DNA from: UBA4416 sp048498515
Lineage (GTDB): Bacteria; Bacteroidota; Bacteroidia; B-17B0; Aurantibacillaceae
Assembly: GCA_048498515.1 (NCBI GenBank)
Contig: JBEHXV010000012.1
Location: 62,001 to 126,000, forward strand
Direction of reading: 5' to 3'
Length of the DNA: 64,000 nucleotides
Position 1 is the stretch's first letter, and each line of letters begins with the position of its first letter. Made by a program: the position numbers and the translations under genes. The notes under the pieces are model-generated. The model saw nothing but the letters and a program-made list of their open reading frames with translations, did no database searches and was not told the DNA's origin. Shown here in pieces: positions 1 to 8,810 of the stretch.

Positions 1-1
1 A

Positions 2-127
2 AACGTTAAACACATTAAGCGTTACGAAAAAGCTGATGGCGGCTTTTTGGTAACCGCTTTTGGGCAACAAATCCCTGTTGCCACCCGAAAAAAAGACCAG
101 CTGATACAATTCCTTAGCAAAATGTAA
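2..127 (+). CDS. LytTR-type response regulator, C-terminal fragment
   Basis: An open frame enters from the left edge and stops with TAA at 125-127, giving the last 41 residues of a protein. The fragment contains HIKRYEKADGGFLV followed by IPVATRKKDQLIQFL. This resembles the end of LytTR DNA-binding domains, where a basic strand and a conserved arginine/lysine patch precede the last helix. Such domains usually follow a receiver domain in Bacteroidota LytR/AlgR regulators, but that part lies outside the window. The next 200 bases hold no gene, so the following secreted-protein gene is probably a separate unit. The family call rests on a short match. Confidence 0.6.
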   Translation, partial: NVKHIKRYEKADGGFLVTAFGQQIPVATRKKDQLIQFLSKM

Positions 128-329
128 ATTTCCTGCTCCTTAATGCGCTAAATTCCTTTTTGCGGATATACATCCAATCCGGGCAAATAACTACTCATCG
201 TATGCACTTGTACATTCCTTAAAAACAGATCATCCCTACCATTTACTTTTAACATCAATTACAGCTACCGAACCATAAACGGTAACATGATGCATTATAA
301 AACCAAAACAAGATAACATATAAACACAA

Positions 330-3197
330 ATGAAAACACACAACAAACATTCAAAAATTTTATTGCTCGCTTTTTATTCCACTTTGCTTTTCAGCATATC
401 TGCAATAGGCCAAACCATACAATGGGCCAAAACAACGGTTTCGAGCTATGCAAATGTCAATGATATTATTACAGATGCGAGTGGAAATACATACGTGCTG
501 GGGGATTTTACCGGAACAGTAAACCTGGGTAATTCCTTTTCATTTACCTCAGGCGGATCTTTTGACGGCTACCTTTGTAAAAGAGACCCAGACGGAAATG
601 TTCTTTGGGCTACCCGTATAGCTACAGGACTTAATGATGAAAGGGTACGTGGCATGACCATGGATGCATCGGGCAATATTTATGTGTGTGGTGATTTTGT
701 TGGTACTTCTACATTCGGATCAACCAGTTTTACCTCTAACAGCAGCAGCCGGGATATGGTAATAATTAAAATTGATGCGAACTTTGGTTGGGTAACCTGG
801 GCAAAATCGAACGGAGGTACCGGCGACGAATACGTAAAAGACATTGCCGTATCAGCCGATGGCAGCTGGGCATATTTTACCGGTGAGTTTTCGGGTGTCG
901 CTAATCTTGGCGGCGTAGTACCCTCCAACGGATTTTATGATTCCTATGTAGGAAGGATCACTTCTAGCGGCATTTTTGGGTCATATAGCCGCTTTGGCGG
1001 CTCAGGCGATGATCGTGGGAATGCACTTACCATTGATGCGTCAAACAACGTTTATCTTACCGGCAGTATTGGCGCTTTAACTGTATTTGGAACGTACACC
1101 CTAACGCCATCCGCTTCGGATATTTTTATTGCGAAGGTGCCTTCTACAAATTTTAGTAATGTAACATGGGCCAATAACTATGGGAGTTCAGGAAATGATT
1201 TTGGTTATGATATTACACTGGATGCCGCTGCATCGGTTTATGCAACCGGTTCCTTTAATGGTTCGGTTAATTTTGGATCTTACAGCGTTGGGTCAATAAG
1301 TGCGGCCGATATGTTTGTAGTGAAACTAAATGCATCGGGAGTTGCACAATGGGCAAAAAGCGGCGGTAGTGCCGGAGATGATGTTGGGAATAAAATTGCC
1401 GTTAATACGGCTACCGATGTGGTTGTGTCGGGCACCATCAGAAACTCTGCTACATTCGGGAGTTACTCGGTTGGTAATTTAGGTTTAAATGACATTTTTG
1501 TTACCAAGCTTTCTCCTGCCGGCGTATACCGATGGGCCATCAGTGGCGGTGGTTCCGGTAATGATTTTGGTACAGCTGTAGCCGCTAACAGTACACATGT
1601 TTTTGCAGGAGGTGGTTATAACACAACCGGTTATTTTGATAGTTTTACCTTAACCGGTAATAATAACGAAGCTTATGAACTTAAAATCAATTTGTGTACA
1701 GCTACCACTAAAACAGTAAGTGCAACGGCCTGTACAAGTTATACCGCCAACTCGCAAACCTATACCACAAGCGGTGTATACACACAAACTCTCACCAACT
1801 CAAAAGGCTGTGACAGTTTACTGACCTTAAACCTCACCATCAATCAGCCCACTTCCAGAAGCATAACACAAACCGCTTGTGGTAACTATGCTATTAATTC
1901 GCAAACGTTTACTTCAAGTGGTGTGTATACACAAACATTGACCAACTCCAAAGGTTGCGATAGCTTATTAACCATTAATTTAACCATCAATCAGCCAACT
2001 TCAAGCAGCATGACCCACACTGCCTGCAGTAATTATGCACTTAATTCACACACTTATACAAGCAGCGGTGTATATACACAAACACTCACCAACTCCAAAG
2101 GCTGCGATAGTTTACTGACCATTAATTTGACCATTAATCAGCCAACGTCACGCAGCATTACACAAAGCGCCTGCAGCAGCTATGCCATCAATTCACAAAC
2201 CTTTACAAGCAGTGGCGTGTATACGCAAACGCTTACCAACTCCAAAGGCTGCGATAGTTTACTGACCTTAAACCTTACTATCAATCAGCCAACATCGGCA
2301 AGCATGACACAAACCGTTTGTGGCAGTTATGCGGTTAACTCACAAACGTATACAAGCAGCGGTGTGTATACGCAAACACTCACCAACTCCAAAGGTTGCG
2401 ATAGTTTATTGACCCTAAATTTGACTATCAACCAACCAACATCGGCAAGCATGACACAAACCGTTTGTGGCAGTTATGCCGTTAACTCACAAACCTTTAC
2501 CACCAGTGGGATATATACACAAACACTTACCAACTCAAAAGGATGTGATAGCTTACTGACTTTAAACCTTACCATTAATCAGTCAACGTCGCGCAACATT
2601 ACTGATGCTGCCTGCGACACCTATACATTAAACTCCCAGGTATATACTGCCAGCGGGGTTTATACGCAAACCTTAACAAATGTTACGGGTTGTGACAGTG
2701 TTATTACGTTGAATTTAACAGTAACATCCATTGACAATACAGTAACACAAAGCGGGTTAACCCTAACGGCAAACGAAACCGGCGCAAGTTACCAGTGGTT
2801 GGATTGTGATAATGCCAATCAACCCATCAGTGGCGCTACTGCTCAAAGTTATACAGTAACCGCCAATGGAAACTATGCCGTGAGCATTACAAAAAATTCA
2901 TGCAATAAAGTTTCAGGCTGTATTAACATCAGCACGGTAGGCATGAATGAGAAAACAACTATATCATTCTTCCAGGTTTATCCAAACCCTTCCAATGGGC
3001 TCGTTACCATTAGTTCTATTCTATCTTCCATTCCAGGGTCCGTTAAGGTTTATGATCTAACGGGGCAATTGATCTTAAGTGCTGAGTTGAAGGAAAAAAT
3101 CAACCAAATTGATTTGTCGGGCTACAGCAATGGCATATACTTCCTGGAGATAGAACAAAACGGAGCATTAAGCAGAACACGATTAATCAAACACTAA
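330..3197 (+). CDS. T9SS cargo protein with beta-propeller-like N-terminus and seven 49-residue repeats
   Basis: The 955-residue protein begins with a signal peptide ending near residue 27 (SAIGQ). Residues of about 30-455 hold SBBP/propeller-like units of the type DASGNTYVLGDFTGTVNLG and WAKSNGGTGDEYVKDI. From about 460 to 800 there are seven tandem units of 49 residues, each with a conserved Cys before a Tyr, then SGVYTQTLTNSKGCDSLLT. The two cysteines per unit could form a disulfide. After an Ig-like stretch the protein ends in a type A T9SS sorting domain (VYPNPSNGLVTI, then GIYFLEI and TRLIKH). It is therefore probably exported through T9SS to the cell surface or medium. Its function is unknown; surface adhesion is an inference from the repeats. 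A strong terminator follows at once. Confidence 0.85.
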   Translation: MKTHNKHSKILLLAFYSTLLFSISAIGQTIQWAKTTVSSYANVNDIITDASGNTYVLGDFTGTVNLGNSFSFTSGGSFDGYLCKRDPDGNVLWATRIATGLNDERVRGMTMDASGNIYVCGDFVGTSTFGSTSFTSNSSSRDMVIIKIDANFGWVTWAKSNGGTGDEYVKDIAVSADGSWAYFTGEFSGVANLGGVVPSNGFYDSYVGRITSSGIFGSYSRFGGSGDDRGNALTIDASNNVYLTGSIGALTVFGTYTLTPSASDIFIAKVPSTNFSNVTWANNYGSSGNDFGYDITLDAAASVYATGSFNGSVNFGSYSVGSISAADMFVVKLNASGVAQWAKSGGSAGDDVGNKIAVNTATDVVVSGTIRNSATFGSYSVGNLGLNDIFVTKLSPAGVYRWAISGGGSGNDFGTAVAANSTHVFAGGGYNTTGYFDSFTLTGNNNEAYELKINLCTATTKTVSATACTSYTANSQTYTTSGVYTQTLTNSKGCDSLLTLNLTINQPTSRSITQTACGNYAINSQTFTSSGVYTQTLTNSKGCDSLLTINLTINQPTSSSMTHTACSNYALNSHTYTSSGVYTQTLTNSKGCDSLLTINLTINQPTSRSITQSACSSYAINSQTFTSSGVYTQTLTNSKGCDSLLTLNLTINQPTSASMTQTVCGSYAVNSQTYTSSGVYTQTLTNSKGCDSLLTLNLTINQPTSASMTQTVCGSYAVNSQTFTTSGIYTQTLTNSKGCDSLLTLNLTINQSTSRNITDAACDTYTLNSQVYTASGVYTQTLTNVTGCDSVITLNLTVTSIDNTVTQSGLTLTANETGASYQWLDCDNANQPISGATAQSYTVTANGNYAVSITKNSCNKVSGCINISTVGMNEKTTISFFQVYPNPSNGLVTISSILSSIPGSVKVYDLTGQLILSAELKEKINQIDLSGYSNGIYFLEIEQNGALSRTRLIKH
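1708..2731 (+). repeat. Seven tandem 147-bp coding repeats
   Basis: Period 147 bp (49 codons) inside the T9SS cargo gene. Units start near 1708, 1855, 2002, 2149, 2296, 2443 and 2590. The block around aactccaaaggctgcgatag is almost identical in most copies, while the first third of each unit varies. The last unit is the most diverged. Such an array can change copy number by recombination or slippage. Confidence 0.85.
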
Positions 3198-3226
3198 ATT
3201 TTGTACCTTATTAATTCCTCTTTTTA

Positions 3227-3251
3227 AAGCCCCGCTAAGCGGGGCTTTTTT
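3227..3251 (+). terminator. Intrinsic terminator
   Basis: A ten-pair stem aagccccgct / agcggggctt followed by six T. It lies 30 bases after the stop of the T9SS cargo gene and closes that unit. Confidence 0.9.
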
Positions 3252-3307
3252 ATGGGATTGGTTTTTAGTTTAAATTATGCTTACCTTTAATGAGAAGCAT
3301 CTTCACC

Positions 3308-3706
3308 ATGAAAAAAATCAGCCTGATCTTTTTAATAGCATCTTTCATGCATGCACATTGTCAGGATATGTCGAAAAAACTGATGAACAGAACATGGTAC
3401 GCAACAGGCGACATTCTCAAATCTGAAAAAGTAATCCTCCATGCTTCTTCGCCAACTTCGAAGCCCGAAATAAAATTCCTTGAAGACAATAACCTTCAGT
3501 TAAAAACTGATACGCTGAGTGATTTTAATTTTGTTTGCCTGTACAAATTAAAAAAGGACATGGTTAAAATTTATTATACCGAAAAAACTGAATCGCTGAA
3601 AGGACCTGTTACGGAAAAAGAGATCGCGCATTATTACAAGATCAGGGCCATACAAAACAGCTCCGATTTTGAACTGACACCATTAGAACCGGGGTCTTTT
3701 AAGTAA
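3308..3706 (+). CDS. Small secreted protein, function unknown
   Basis: A 132-residue protein starting MKKISLIFLIASFMHAHCQ, a clear Sec signal peptide. An upstream in-frame ATG at 3290 was not chosen: a TACCTTTA element at 3282-3289, which looks like the Bacteroidota -7 box, directly abuts it, so that codon would precede the transcript. The mature part is charged and has no recognised domain. The phrases RTWYATGD and FNFVCLYKLKKDMVKIYY suggest a small lipocalin-like beta fold, but this is only an impression. The cysteine near the cleavage site does not sit in a good lipobox. Confidence 0.6.
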   Translation: MKKISLIFLIASFMHAHCQDMSKKLMNRTWYATGDILKSEKVILHASSPTSKPEIKFLEDNNLQLKTDTLSDFNFVCLYKLKKDMVKIYYTEKTESLKGPVTEKEIAHYYKIRAIQNSSDFELTPLEPGSFK

Positions 3707-3774
3707 CTCCTTCCATTTTTATTCACCTGATAATCATTAGATTATAATTATTTAATGAAAAAATTATTGAAAAA

Positions 3775-3806
3775 TTTGCGCAACCGAACAATTGCACATA
3801 TATTTG
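3775..3806 (+). promoter_or_regulatory. Housekeeping promoter of the ArsR/SRPBCC operon
   Basis: TTTG at 3775-3778, a 20-base spacer, then TATATTTG at 3799-3806. This matches exactly the known Bacteroidota sigma-A pattern TTTG-N19-21-TAnnTTTG. The expected transcript start near 3812 gives a leader of about 27 bases before the ATG at 3839. Confidence 0.75.
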
Positions 3807-3838
3807 CAACCAATCAGTTTCATAATAAAAAATAAATC

Positions 3839-4159
3839 ATGCGCAGAGATGTTTTTCAGGCCATTGCCGATCCTACCCGCCGGGCTATTATACTGCTTAT
3901 TGCCGCGCAGGCTATGACACCAAATGCCCTGGCCGAACATTTTGATACAAGCAGGCAAGCGGTATCAAAACACCTGCGCATATTAACCGAATGTGAAATA
4001 GCAAAGCAGCAACAATCGGGCAGGGAGATTTATTATGAACTTAACGGGAACAAAATGAAAGAAATAGACAAATGGCTCGAACAGTTCAAAAAGATCTGGG
4101 AAGACCGCTTTAACCAATTAGACGACCTATTATTAACCTTAAAAAACAAGAAAAAATGA
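3839..4159 (+). CDS. ArsR-family winged-helix transcriptional regulator
   Basis: A 106-residue protein with the ArsR/SdpR-type winged helix. VFQAIADPTRRAIILLI is the usual first helix, and NALAEHFDTSRQAVSKHLRIL is helix-turn-helix with the recognition helix. SGREIYYELN forms the wing. No metal-binding cysteine motif is visible, so sensing of metal is unlikely. It is the first gene of an operon with two SRPBCC-domain proteins, and its stop overlaps the next start (ATGA). This regulator-plus-AHSA1 arrangement is common in Bacteroidota and Firmicutes, where the ArsR protein probably controls its own operon. The ligand is not known. Confidence 0.85.
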   Translation: MRRDVFQAIADPTRRAIILLIAAQAMTPNALAEHFDTSRQAVSKHLRILTECEIAKQQQSGREIYYELNGNKMKEIDKWLEQFKKIWEDRFNQLDDLLLTLKNKKK

Positions 4160-4659
4160 GCATCAATTTATTAATGGATTTTTCCGTAGACAAGGAAAAC
4201 AACACAATTACCGTAAAAAGAGAATTTGCCGCCGAAGTGGCTTTAGTATGGGACGCTTACACTAAAAGCGAGATCCTTGACCAATGGTGGGCGCCAAGGC
4301 CCTGGAAAGCACGCACAAAAACAATGGATTTCAGAGATGGCGGTAAATGGCTGTATGCCATGGTAGGTCCAAATGGCGAAGAGCATTGGGCGCTTGCCAA
4401 TTACAAAAACATACAAATGCATAGAAGCTTTACAGGGCTCGACGCGTTTAGTGATGCGGAAGGCAATGTGAACAACAACATGCCCCAATCAAAATGGGAA
4501 GTAAGCTTTACAGATAAAGGCGAAAAGACATTGGTTCAGCTCCACATCAGTTATGCCGACCTTGCCCAACTGGAGGCAACCATACAAATGGGCTTTAAAG
4601 AAGGCTTGTCGATGGCTATGGAAAATCTGGATGAATTATTACCTTCATTCAAAAAATAA
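4156..4659 (+). CDS. SRPBCC/AHSA1-domain protein
   Basis: A 167-residue soluble protein with the START-like hydrophobic-pocket fold. ITVKREFAAEVALVWDAYT is the opening strand and helix, LDQWWAPRPWKA the typical tryptophan-rich segment, and GFKEGLSMAMENLDELL the long C-terminal helix that closes the pocket. The ATG overlaps the stop of the ArsR gene by four bases, so translation is probably coupled. A second in-frame ATG lies at 4174. The family binds small hydrophobic ligands or acts as a co-chaperone domain; the ligand here cannot be read from sequence. Confidence 0.8.
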   Translation: MSINLLMDFSVDKENNTITVKREFAAEVALVWDAYTKSEILDQWWAPRPWKARTKTMDFRDGGKWLYAMVGPNGEEHWALANYKNIQMHRSFTGLDAFSDAEGNVNNNMPQSKWEVSFTDKGEKTLVQLHISYADLAQLEATIQMGFKEGLSMAMENLDELLPSFKK

Positions 4660-4686
4660 TTCGGTTAATGACTAAAAAAATATAGC

Positions 4687-5112
4687 ATGGAATCAACTAA
4701 CAACATAAAAGTAACCGTAGAAGCTACCATAAAAGCACCGGTAGAAAAAGTGTGGAAATTATGGAGCACACCCGAGGACATTAAAAAATGGAATAGCGCA
4801 TCAGACGACTGGCATACGCCAAAAGCCGAAAACGACTTGCGTACCGGTGGCACCTTTTCATCGCGCATGGAAGCCAAAGATGGCAGTTTTGGTTTTGATT
4901 TTGGCGGTGTGTATGATGAAGTGATCGAACACAAGATCATTGCTTATACCATGGGCGACGGAAGAACGGTAAAAGTAACGTTTGCAGGTAAGGGCGGCGA
5001 AACAACCGTAACGGAAGTGTTTGATGCCGAAAACCAAAATCCTGTTGAAATGCAAAAAGGCGGGTGGCAGGCTATTTTGGATAATTTTAAAAAGTATGCG
5101 GAAGCTAACTAA
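4687..5112 (+). CDS. SRPBCC/AHSA1-domain protein, second copy
   Basis: A 141-residue cytosolic protein, third in the ArsR operon and 27 bases after its neighbour. KVTVEATIKAPVEKVWKLW and DIKKWNSASDDW mark the SRPBCC fold; GGWQAILDNFKKYAE is the closing C-terminal helix. It is clearly a diverged paralog of the preceding gene rather than a fragment, since both are full length for the family. Function unknown beyond ligand binding. A terminator follows 30 bases after the stop. Confidence 0.8.
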   Translation: MESTNNIKVTVEATIKAPVEKVWKLWSTPEDIKKWNSASDDWHTPKAENDLRTGGTFSSRMEAKDGSFGFDFGGVYDEVIEHKIIAYTMGDGRTVKVTFAGKGGETTVTEVFDAENQNPVEMQKGGWQAILDNFKKYAEAN

Positions 5113-5141
5113 AAAATAAGTGTACTGTTTTACAATAGAAC

Positions 5142-5175
5142 AAGCGGGTTTTTGAAATGAAAGCCCGCTTTTTTA
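5142..5175. terminator. Terminator between converging genes
   Basis: Stem aagcggg / cccgctt with a 15-base loop and a T run. It ends the ArsR operon and abuts the stop codon of the oppositely oriented gene at 5176, so it may serve both strands, though the reverse T run is weak. Confidence 0.7.
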
Positions 5176-5601
5176 TTAGCGCCTGTAAAAGTCAATGGCA
5201 GCATCTTTTCCATTAGCATAGGGCTCATAAACGATCCTGACATTTTTCCCAAGCCATTCGTAGTGCTTTCTGTCCTTTACCGGGTTGCCATAACGGCTGG
5301 TCAATAATTTAAAAAATACGGGAGCTGACGCGTTTGTGGTAGAAAGAGCAATTGCCGATAACTGGTTATGAGTAAAGGTGACCCTGATGTACTCAAATTG
5401 TACGTCCTTTATCTGGATGGTATTTAATCCTGCCTCATAAAGTCGTGAATTGCCTTCTTCAATTTCAAAGCTCAGGTTTTGATACGATTCTTTAGCTGTT
5501 CCAAATACAAAATTCTCAAAACCATTACATTCGTTTAACTTTTCGTTAATGGTAACAAAACTCAATAAGGGCAGCATCAATATAAGGGCGAAGATTTTCA
5601 T
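5176..5601 (-). CDS. Small secreted protein, function unknown
   Basis: A 141-residue protein with an N-terminal signal peptide (MKIFALILMLPLLSFVTI). The mature part has alternating beta segments, for example IQIKDVQFEYIRVTF and VRIVYEP, and a motif LLTSRYGNPVKDRKHYEWLG. That motif resembles a pattern often seen in small Bacteroidota periplasmic proteins, where a YGxP element is followed by W and a beta strand. I cannot name the family. It lies 70 bases downstream of the STAS-like gene on the same strand and may be co-transcribed with it. Confidence 0.6.
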   Translation of the reverse strand: MKIFALILMLPLLSFVTINEKLNECNGFENFVFGTAKESYQNLSFEIEEGNSRLYEAGLNTIQIKDVQFEYIRVTFTHNQLSAIALSTTNASAPVFFKLLTSRYGNPVKDRKHYEWLGKNVRIVYEPYANGKDAAIDFYRR

Positions 5602-5670
5602 AATGAGATAATTTATAATTGTTTAATTTAATAGGGAATTAGTGTGCGAGGATTAAGATGATGTCTTTAT

Positions 5671-6069
5671 TCATGAAGCCAGGGAGTTTTGTTGCTCCGA
5701 TCTCAGCCACTCCAAAGCATCGTTATGAACCCTGAACAAATGGATCGTGAAATTGGGTTTGTACAACAGTCTGAAAAAATGGATGGTAAGCCTGTTTGCC
5801 AGGTTTAGCGAATGAAATGCCATGGCTACTCTTCCTTTTGTTGTTTCAGGCAATGCCATGTATTTTAAAGCGTCTTCATCGGTTGTAAAATAATTCGTCG
5901 CGTCAACCAGGGCCATGTATTTTTCACCTTTGGTGATCCGTTGAACGACCTTGTTATGACTTATCGTTTTTTTAAGATCCATGTGCACATCTTCCAGTAT
6001 TTTTACATGAAGGATTGAACTTTCCTCATCAAAAAAGATCTCTGCAATATCTGTGATTACTGTTTCCAT
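5671..6069 (-). CDS. SpoIIAA-like (STAS/SEC14-type) small protein
   Basis: A 132-residue cytosolic protein without signal peptide. Its pattern of strand (AEIFFDEESSILHVKIL), helix and strand (GEKYMALVDATNYFTTD), a helix with RVAMAFHSLNLANRL, and a final FTIHLFRVHNDALEWL agrees with the SpoIIAA-like STAS/SEC14 fold. The Bacteroidota group of this kind (DUF7793-like) is poorly characterised. In anti-sigma antagonists a serine in the central strand is phosphorylated; the matching place here reads VDATN, so classic partner switching is doubtful. The fold call is from secondary-structure pattern only. Confidence 0.5.
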   Translation of the reverse strand: METVITDIAEIFFDEESSILHVKILEDVHMDLKKTISHNKVVQRITKGEKYMALVDATNYFTTDEDALKYMALPETTKGRVAMAFHSLNLANRLTIHFFRLLYKPNFTIHLFRVHNDALEWLRSEQQNSLAS

Positions 6070-6118
6070 AATGTTTGTTTTAAATGATTAATACTTTATT
6101 TCGAGTTTAAGAATGCGT

Positions 6119-6787
6119 TTAGTGGCCAAAATAATTCAGGCGTAATGAAGTTCCGAGCACAATCACAGGTGCCATTTTTTCGCAATACATACCAGGTTTG
6201 TAGTTTACATGATAGTAAGTGCCAAAACCAATGTAGTTTGACCAAACCAGTTGCTTGCAAAGTTTCACATTCAGGCCAATGCCTGCCGATACATCAATGG
6301 TAGAAAGCCTGATACGGTTTGCATCTGAAGGCACTTCATCCCTGTTTTTCATAATGGTTTCCTCTTTCTTAACATCATTATAAGTTAAACAGGCATTATT
6401 CAGGTATTCGGCACGGGAATAGAAAAACAGCTGTATTTTGGATGGTTCAACAGCGTAAGGATGGTTCTGGCCCGAAAGATCCTCTTTTCCGGTTAAAATG
6501 CGTGTATAATTAAAACGGGCGCCGCATACTTGCATAGAGCGTTTTTGCATGCAGGCACCTAACGAAAAAATGTTTTTACCATTATATAAGCCCACACTGG
6601 CTTCATAAATAGTACCATGAGCGTTACCAGATATGTGACTTCCTAGGGATAACCCTAAAACGTAAGGCGATTTTGACATATTTTGAGAAATAAGGGTTCC
6701 TTTGCCAAAAACGATCATTATAAATAATGCTGTTGCAGTGATTACATTTTGTAAGCTTCTGCTGTTAGGTGTAAGAGTTGTTTTCAT
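6119..6787 (-). CDS. Probable outer-membrane beta-barrel protein
   Basis: The ATG at 6787 is chosen because it places a signal-peptide-like segment at the N-terminus (ATALFIMIVFGKGTLISQ). An upstream in-frame ATG at 6817 adds only ten residues. The 222-residue protein then alternates short hydrophobic strands and polar turns (SPYVLGLSLGSHI, ARFNYTRIL, VSAGIGLNVKLCKQLVWSNYIGFGTYYHV) and ends with a strand VLGTSLRLNYFGH. A C-terminal aromatic strand is typical of outer-membrane barrels. No specific family recognised. It is divergent from the 6920 gene. Confidence 0.55.
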   Translation of the reverse strand: MKTTLTPNSRSLQNVITATALFIMIVFGKGTLISQNMSKSPYVLGLSLGSHISGNAHGTIYEASVGLYNGKNIFSLGACMQKRSMQVCGARFNYTRILTGKEDLSGQNHPYAVEPSKIQLFFYSRAEYLNNACLTYNDVKKEETIMKNRDEVPSDANRIRLSTIDVSAGIGLNVKLCKQLVWSNYIGFGTYYHVNYKPGMYCEKMAPVIVLGTSLRLNYFGH

Positions 6788-6919
6788 GTTATATAATTTT
6801 TTTACAAACTTCGGCACATTCCGTCACCCCATCTAGTACGAAACCAAACCAATATTAAAAATGTAAGATTTAAGCGAAAATTGTGTAAATTAGCTATCGG
6901 TACATCTAACACTTCGCAC

Positions 6920-8326
6920 ATGATCAAGTTAAAGGAAATTATAGGTCAAATGGATGAAGAGGCTTACGCAGCGCTGGAAAGCGACTTCGTAAAAACAAAA
7001 GCGGGCAATCTTTTATTATTACTGCAATCATACAGGCTAAAAAATGCAACCGATACGGTTATAGCCAATAAGCTCGAAATTAACCAAAACTCCTTTTACG
7101 TTTTAAAGTCAAGGCTGTATGACAAGATCCAGCAACGCTTATCGGGTGGGATTGCCTCTCATGAAAACGTGATACGGCAATTGCTGCAGGTGGAAGAAAT
7201 GTACACCAGCCAGCCAAGAGAAACGGCCATCGCCTTCCTTCAAAAGCTGGAAACCGAATTACTGCACTACGACATGCACAATGAGTTGCAGGTAGTATAC
7301 AGTACCCTTAAAAAAATTCATCTCCATTCCGATAAATATTTCCATTACTCACAGCTCTTCAACAAACAGGTTGCTTTTGGACTGAACATGGAAAAAGCGG
7401 AAGAGGTATTAGGAAACTTTAATGTCATATTAGGCAAATATGATTTTTCGAGAAGTGCACAAGAACTTGAGGCCCTGAAGTTCCTGAAAAAAGAGATCGT
7501 GAACATGCAGGTGATGAACCCTTCACGACAAATTGAGATCATCAAGAACATGATCGAACTTCAGCTCATTATTTTTTGTTACGAAAACAAATCGTTTGAG
7601 CACAGCACCAGCGAACTCATACAAAAAACAAGACAGCTGTTGGATTTGCTTCCGGAGATAGCCAGCCAAAAAAAATGGGAACTCCCGCTCGACTACCTGT
7701 GCTTTGAATATTACCTCTCAATAGGCGAATACAAAATGGGGATGCAGTTCTATGAAAAAGTAAATGCCCAGGCCAATACATTTTTGCTACTCAATAATAT
7801 TTGCCTGACCTCAAAATTCCTGATCTCGAAAATAAAATGCTGTTATGAAATGGACAGGCTCGATGAATTAACACACACACCTGTTCTATACGATCATAGC
7901 GATTTTCACTCCATTGTCTCGCTCAGCATTTATAATGCCATGGTATTGTTCATGGAAGGAAACTATAAAAAAGCCATTCAATGCCTTAACGACACATTGA
8001 ATACCCATAGCTTTAAAGATTATTTTCATCAAAATATCAATGTAAAGCTAAGCCTGGCTTATTTTTATTTAATAACCGGTGAGTTTGAGATGATGGAGAT
8101 CATTACTAAAAGTGTATCGCGAAAGATAAAGGATGAAAAACTGGACTCATACAAGCATGTGCTTCATTTAATAAAGATCTTTGAGTTTGAGGTGAAACAT
8201 GGCTCAAAAGGGAAACTTAACCCAAAAGTTGCCGATCTTTTTACCCTTTTCTTATCCAATAACAACCGGAACAATGAGGTGTTGCCACACCTGGTGCCTG
8301 TATTTAAAAAGAAATATCAGAGCTGA
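6920..8326 (+). CDS. Helical-repeat (TPR-like) cytosolic protein, function unknown
   Basis: A 468-residue protein with no signal peptide, nearly all alpha-helical. MIKLKEIIGQMDEEAYAALE starts it. An upstream in-frame ATG at 6881 was rejected because a TAAATTAG -7-like element lies at 6884-6891, inside that extension. The first 90 residues (YRLKNATDTVIANKLEINQNSFYVLKSRL) look like a small DNA-binding or docking domain. The rest is repeated helical pairs such as YFYLITGEFEMMEIITKSV, consistent with TPR or related repeats. Similar proteins are widespread in Bacteroidota without known function. Its 3' end overlaps the converging response-regulator gene by ten bases. Confidence 0.65.
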   Translation: MIKLKEIIGQMDEEAYAALESDFVKTKAGNLLLLLQSYRLKNATDTVIANKLEINQNSFYVLKSRLYDKIQQRLSGGIASHENVIRQLLQVEEMYTSQPRETAIAFLQKLETELLHYDMHNELQVVYSTLKKIHLHSDKYFHYSQLFNKQVAFGLNMEKAEEVLGNFNVILGKYDFSRSAQELEALKFLKKEIVNMQVMNPSRQIEIIKNMIELQLIIFCYENKSFEHSTSELIQKTRQLLDLLPEIASQKKWELPLDYLCFEYYLSIGEYKMGMQFYEKVNAQANTFLLLNNICLTSKFLISKIKCCYEMDRLDELTHTPVLYDHSDFHSIVSLSIYNAMVLFMEGNYKKAIQCLNDTLNTHSFKDYFHQNINVKLSLAYFYLITGEFEMMEIITKSVSRKIKDEKLDSYKHVLHLIKIFEFEVKHGSKGKLNPKVADLFTLFLSNNNRNNEVLPHLVPVFKKKYQS

Positions 8327-8733
8327 TCGAGCATTTCCTTTGTAAGCGGCTTGTTAAGAAAAGTAATGTCGCTTGAAAGGTCCTGCGCTTTTTGCCTGTC
8401 GCTCAGGTTTATGGACGAAGTTAAGATCACAAATTTAAAGAGGTCTTTATGTGCCGGAAAATTTTCTTTTAGCTGCGCGATGAACTGAAAGCCATCTATG
8501 AGAGGCATATTGATGTCCACAAAAATAACCTGAGGAAATTTATCGGTCGACCCGGCATTTAATACCGACAGGTTAGAAAAAAATTCGAGCGCGCTTTTGC
8601 TACTTGTACTGACATAGATCTTAGCCGAAAAATGATTGGCTTCGATCATTTTTTGATTGATGAAATTATCAAGATCATTGTCATCAAGCAACATCACGTA
8701 ATTGTACTTAAACTTTGGGTCTTTTCGCTTCAT
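8317..8733 (-). CDS. Single-domain response regulator (receiver only)
   Basis: A 138-residue receiver domain without an output domain. VMLLDDNDLDNF carries the acidic pocket, VIFVDINMPLIDG the phosphoacceptor Asp, FVILTSS the conserved Ser/Thr and FLNKPLT the conserved Lys. All residues needed for phosphorylation are present. It lies 77 bases downstream of the large REC-PAS-GAF-PAS kinase on the same strand, which makes that kinase its likely partner. Receivers of this Rcp1-like kind pass phosphoryl groups within relays rather than binding DNA. Confidence 0.85.
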   Translation of the reverse strand: MKRKDPKFKYNYVMLLDDNDLDNFINQKMIEANHFSAKIYVSTSSKSALEFFSNLSVLNAGSTDKFPQVIFVDINMPLIDGFQFIAQLKENFPAHKDLFKFVILTSSINLSDRQKAQDLSSDITFLNKPLTKEMLDQL

Positions 8734-8810
8734 AAGCGTAAGGTAGTCGTTTTTTTATAAAATGTCAATAGATTAGTACAAAAAAAAATTCTTAAAATTA
8801 AATTAACCTG

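Noticed and set aside
1708..2731. Regular repeats that could suggest a CRISPR array
   Set aside because: The units are 147 bp, in frame, and encode a protein repeat; there are no short direct repeats with unique spacers.
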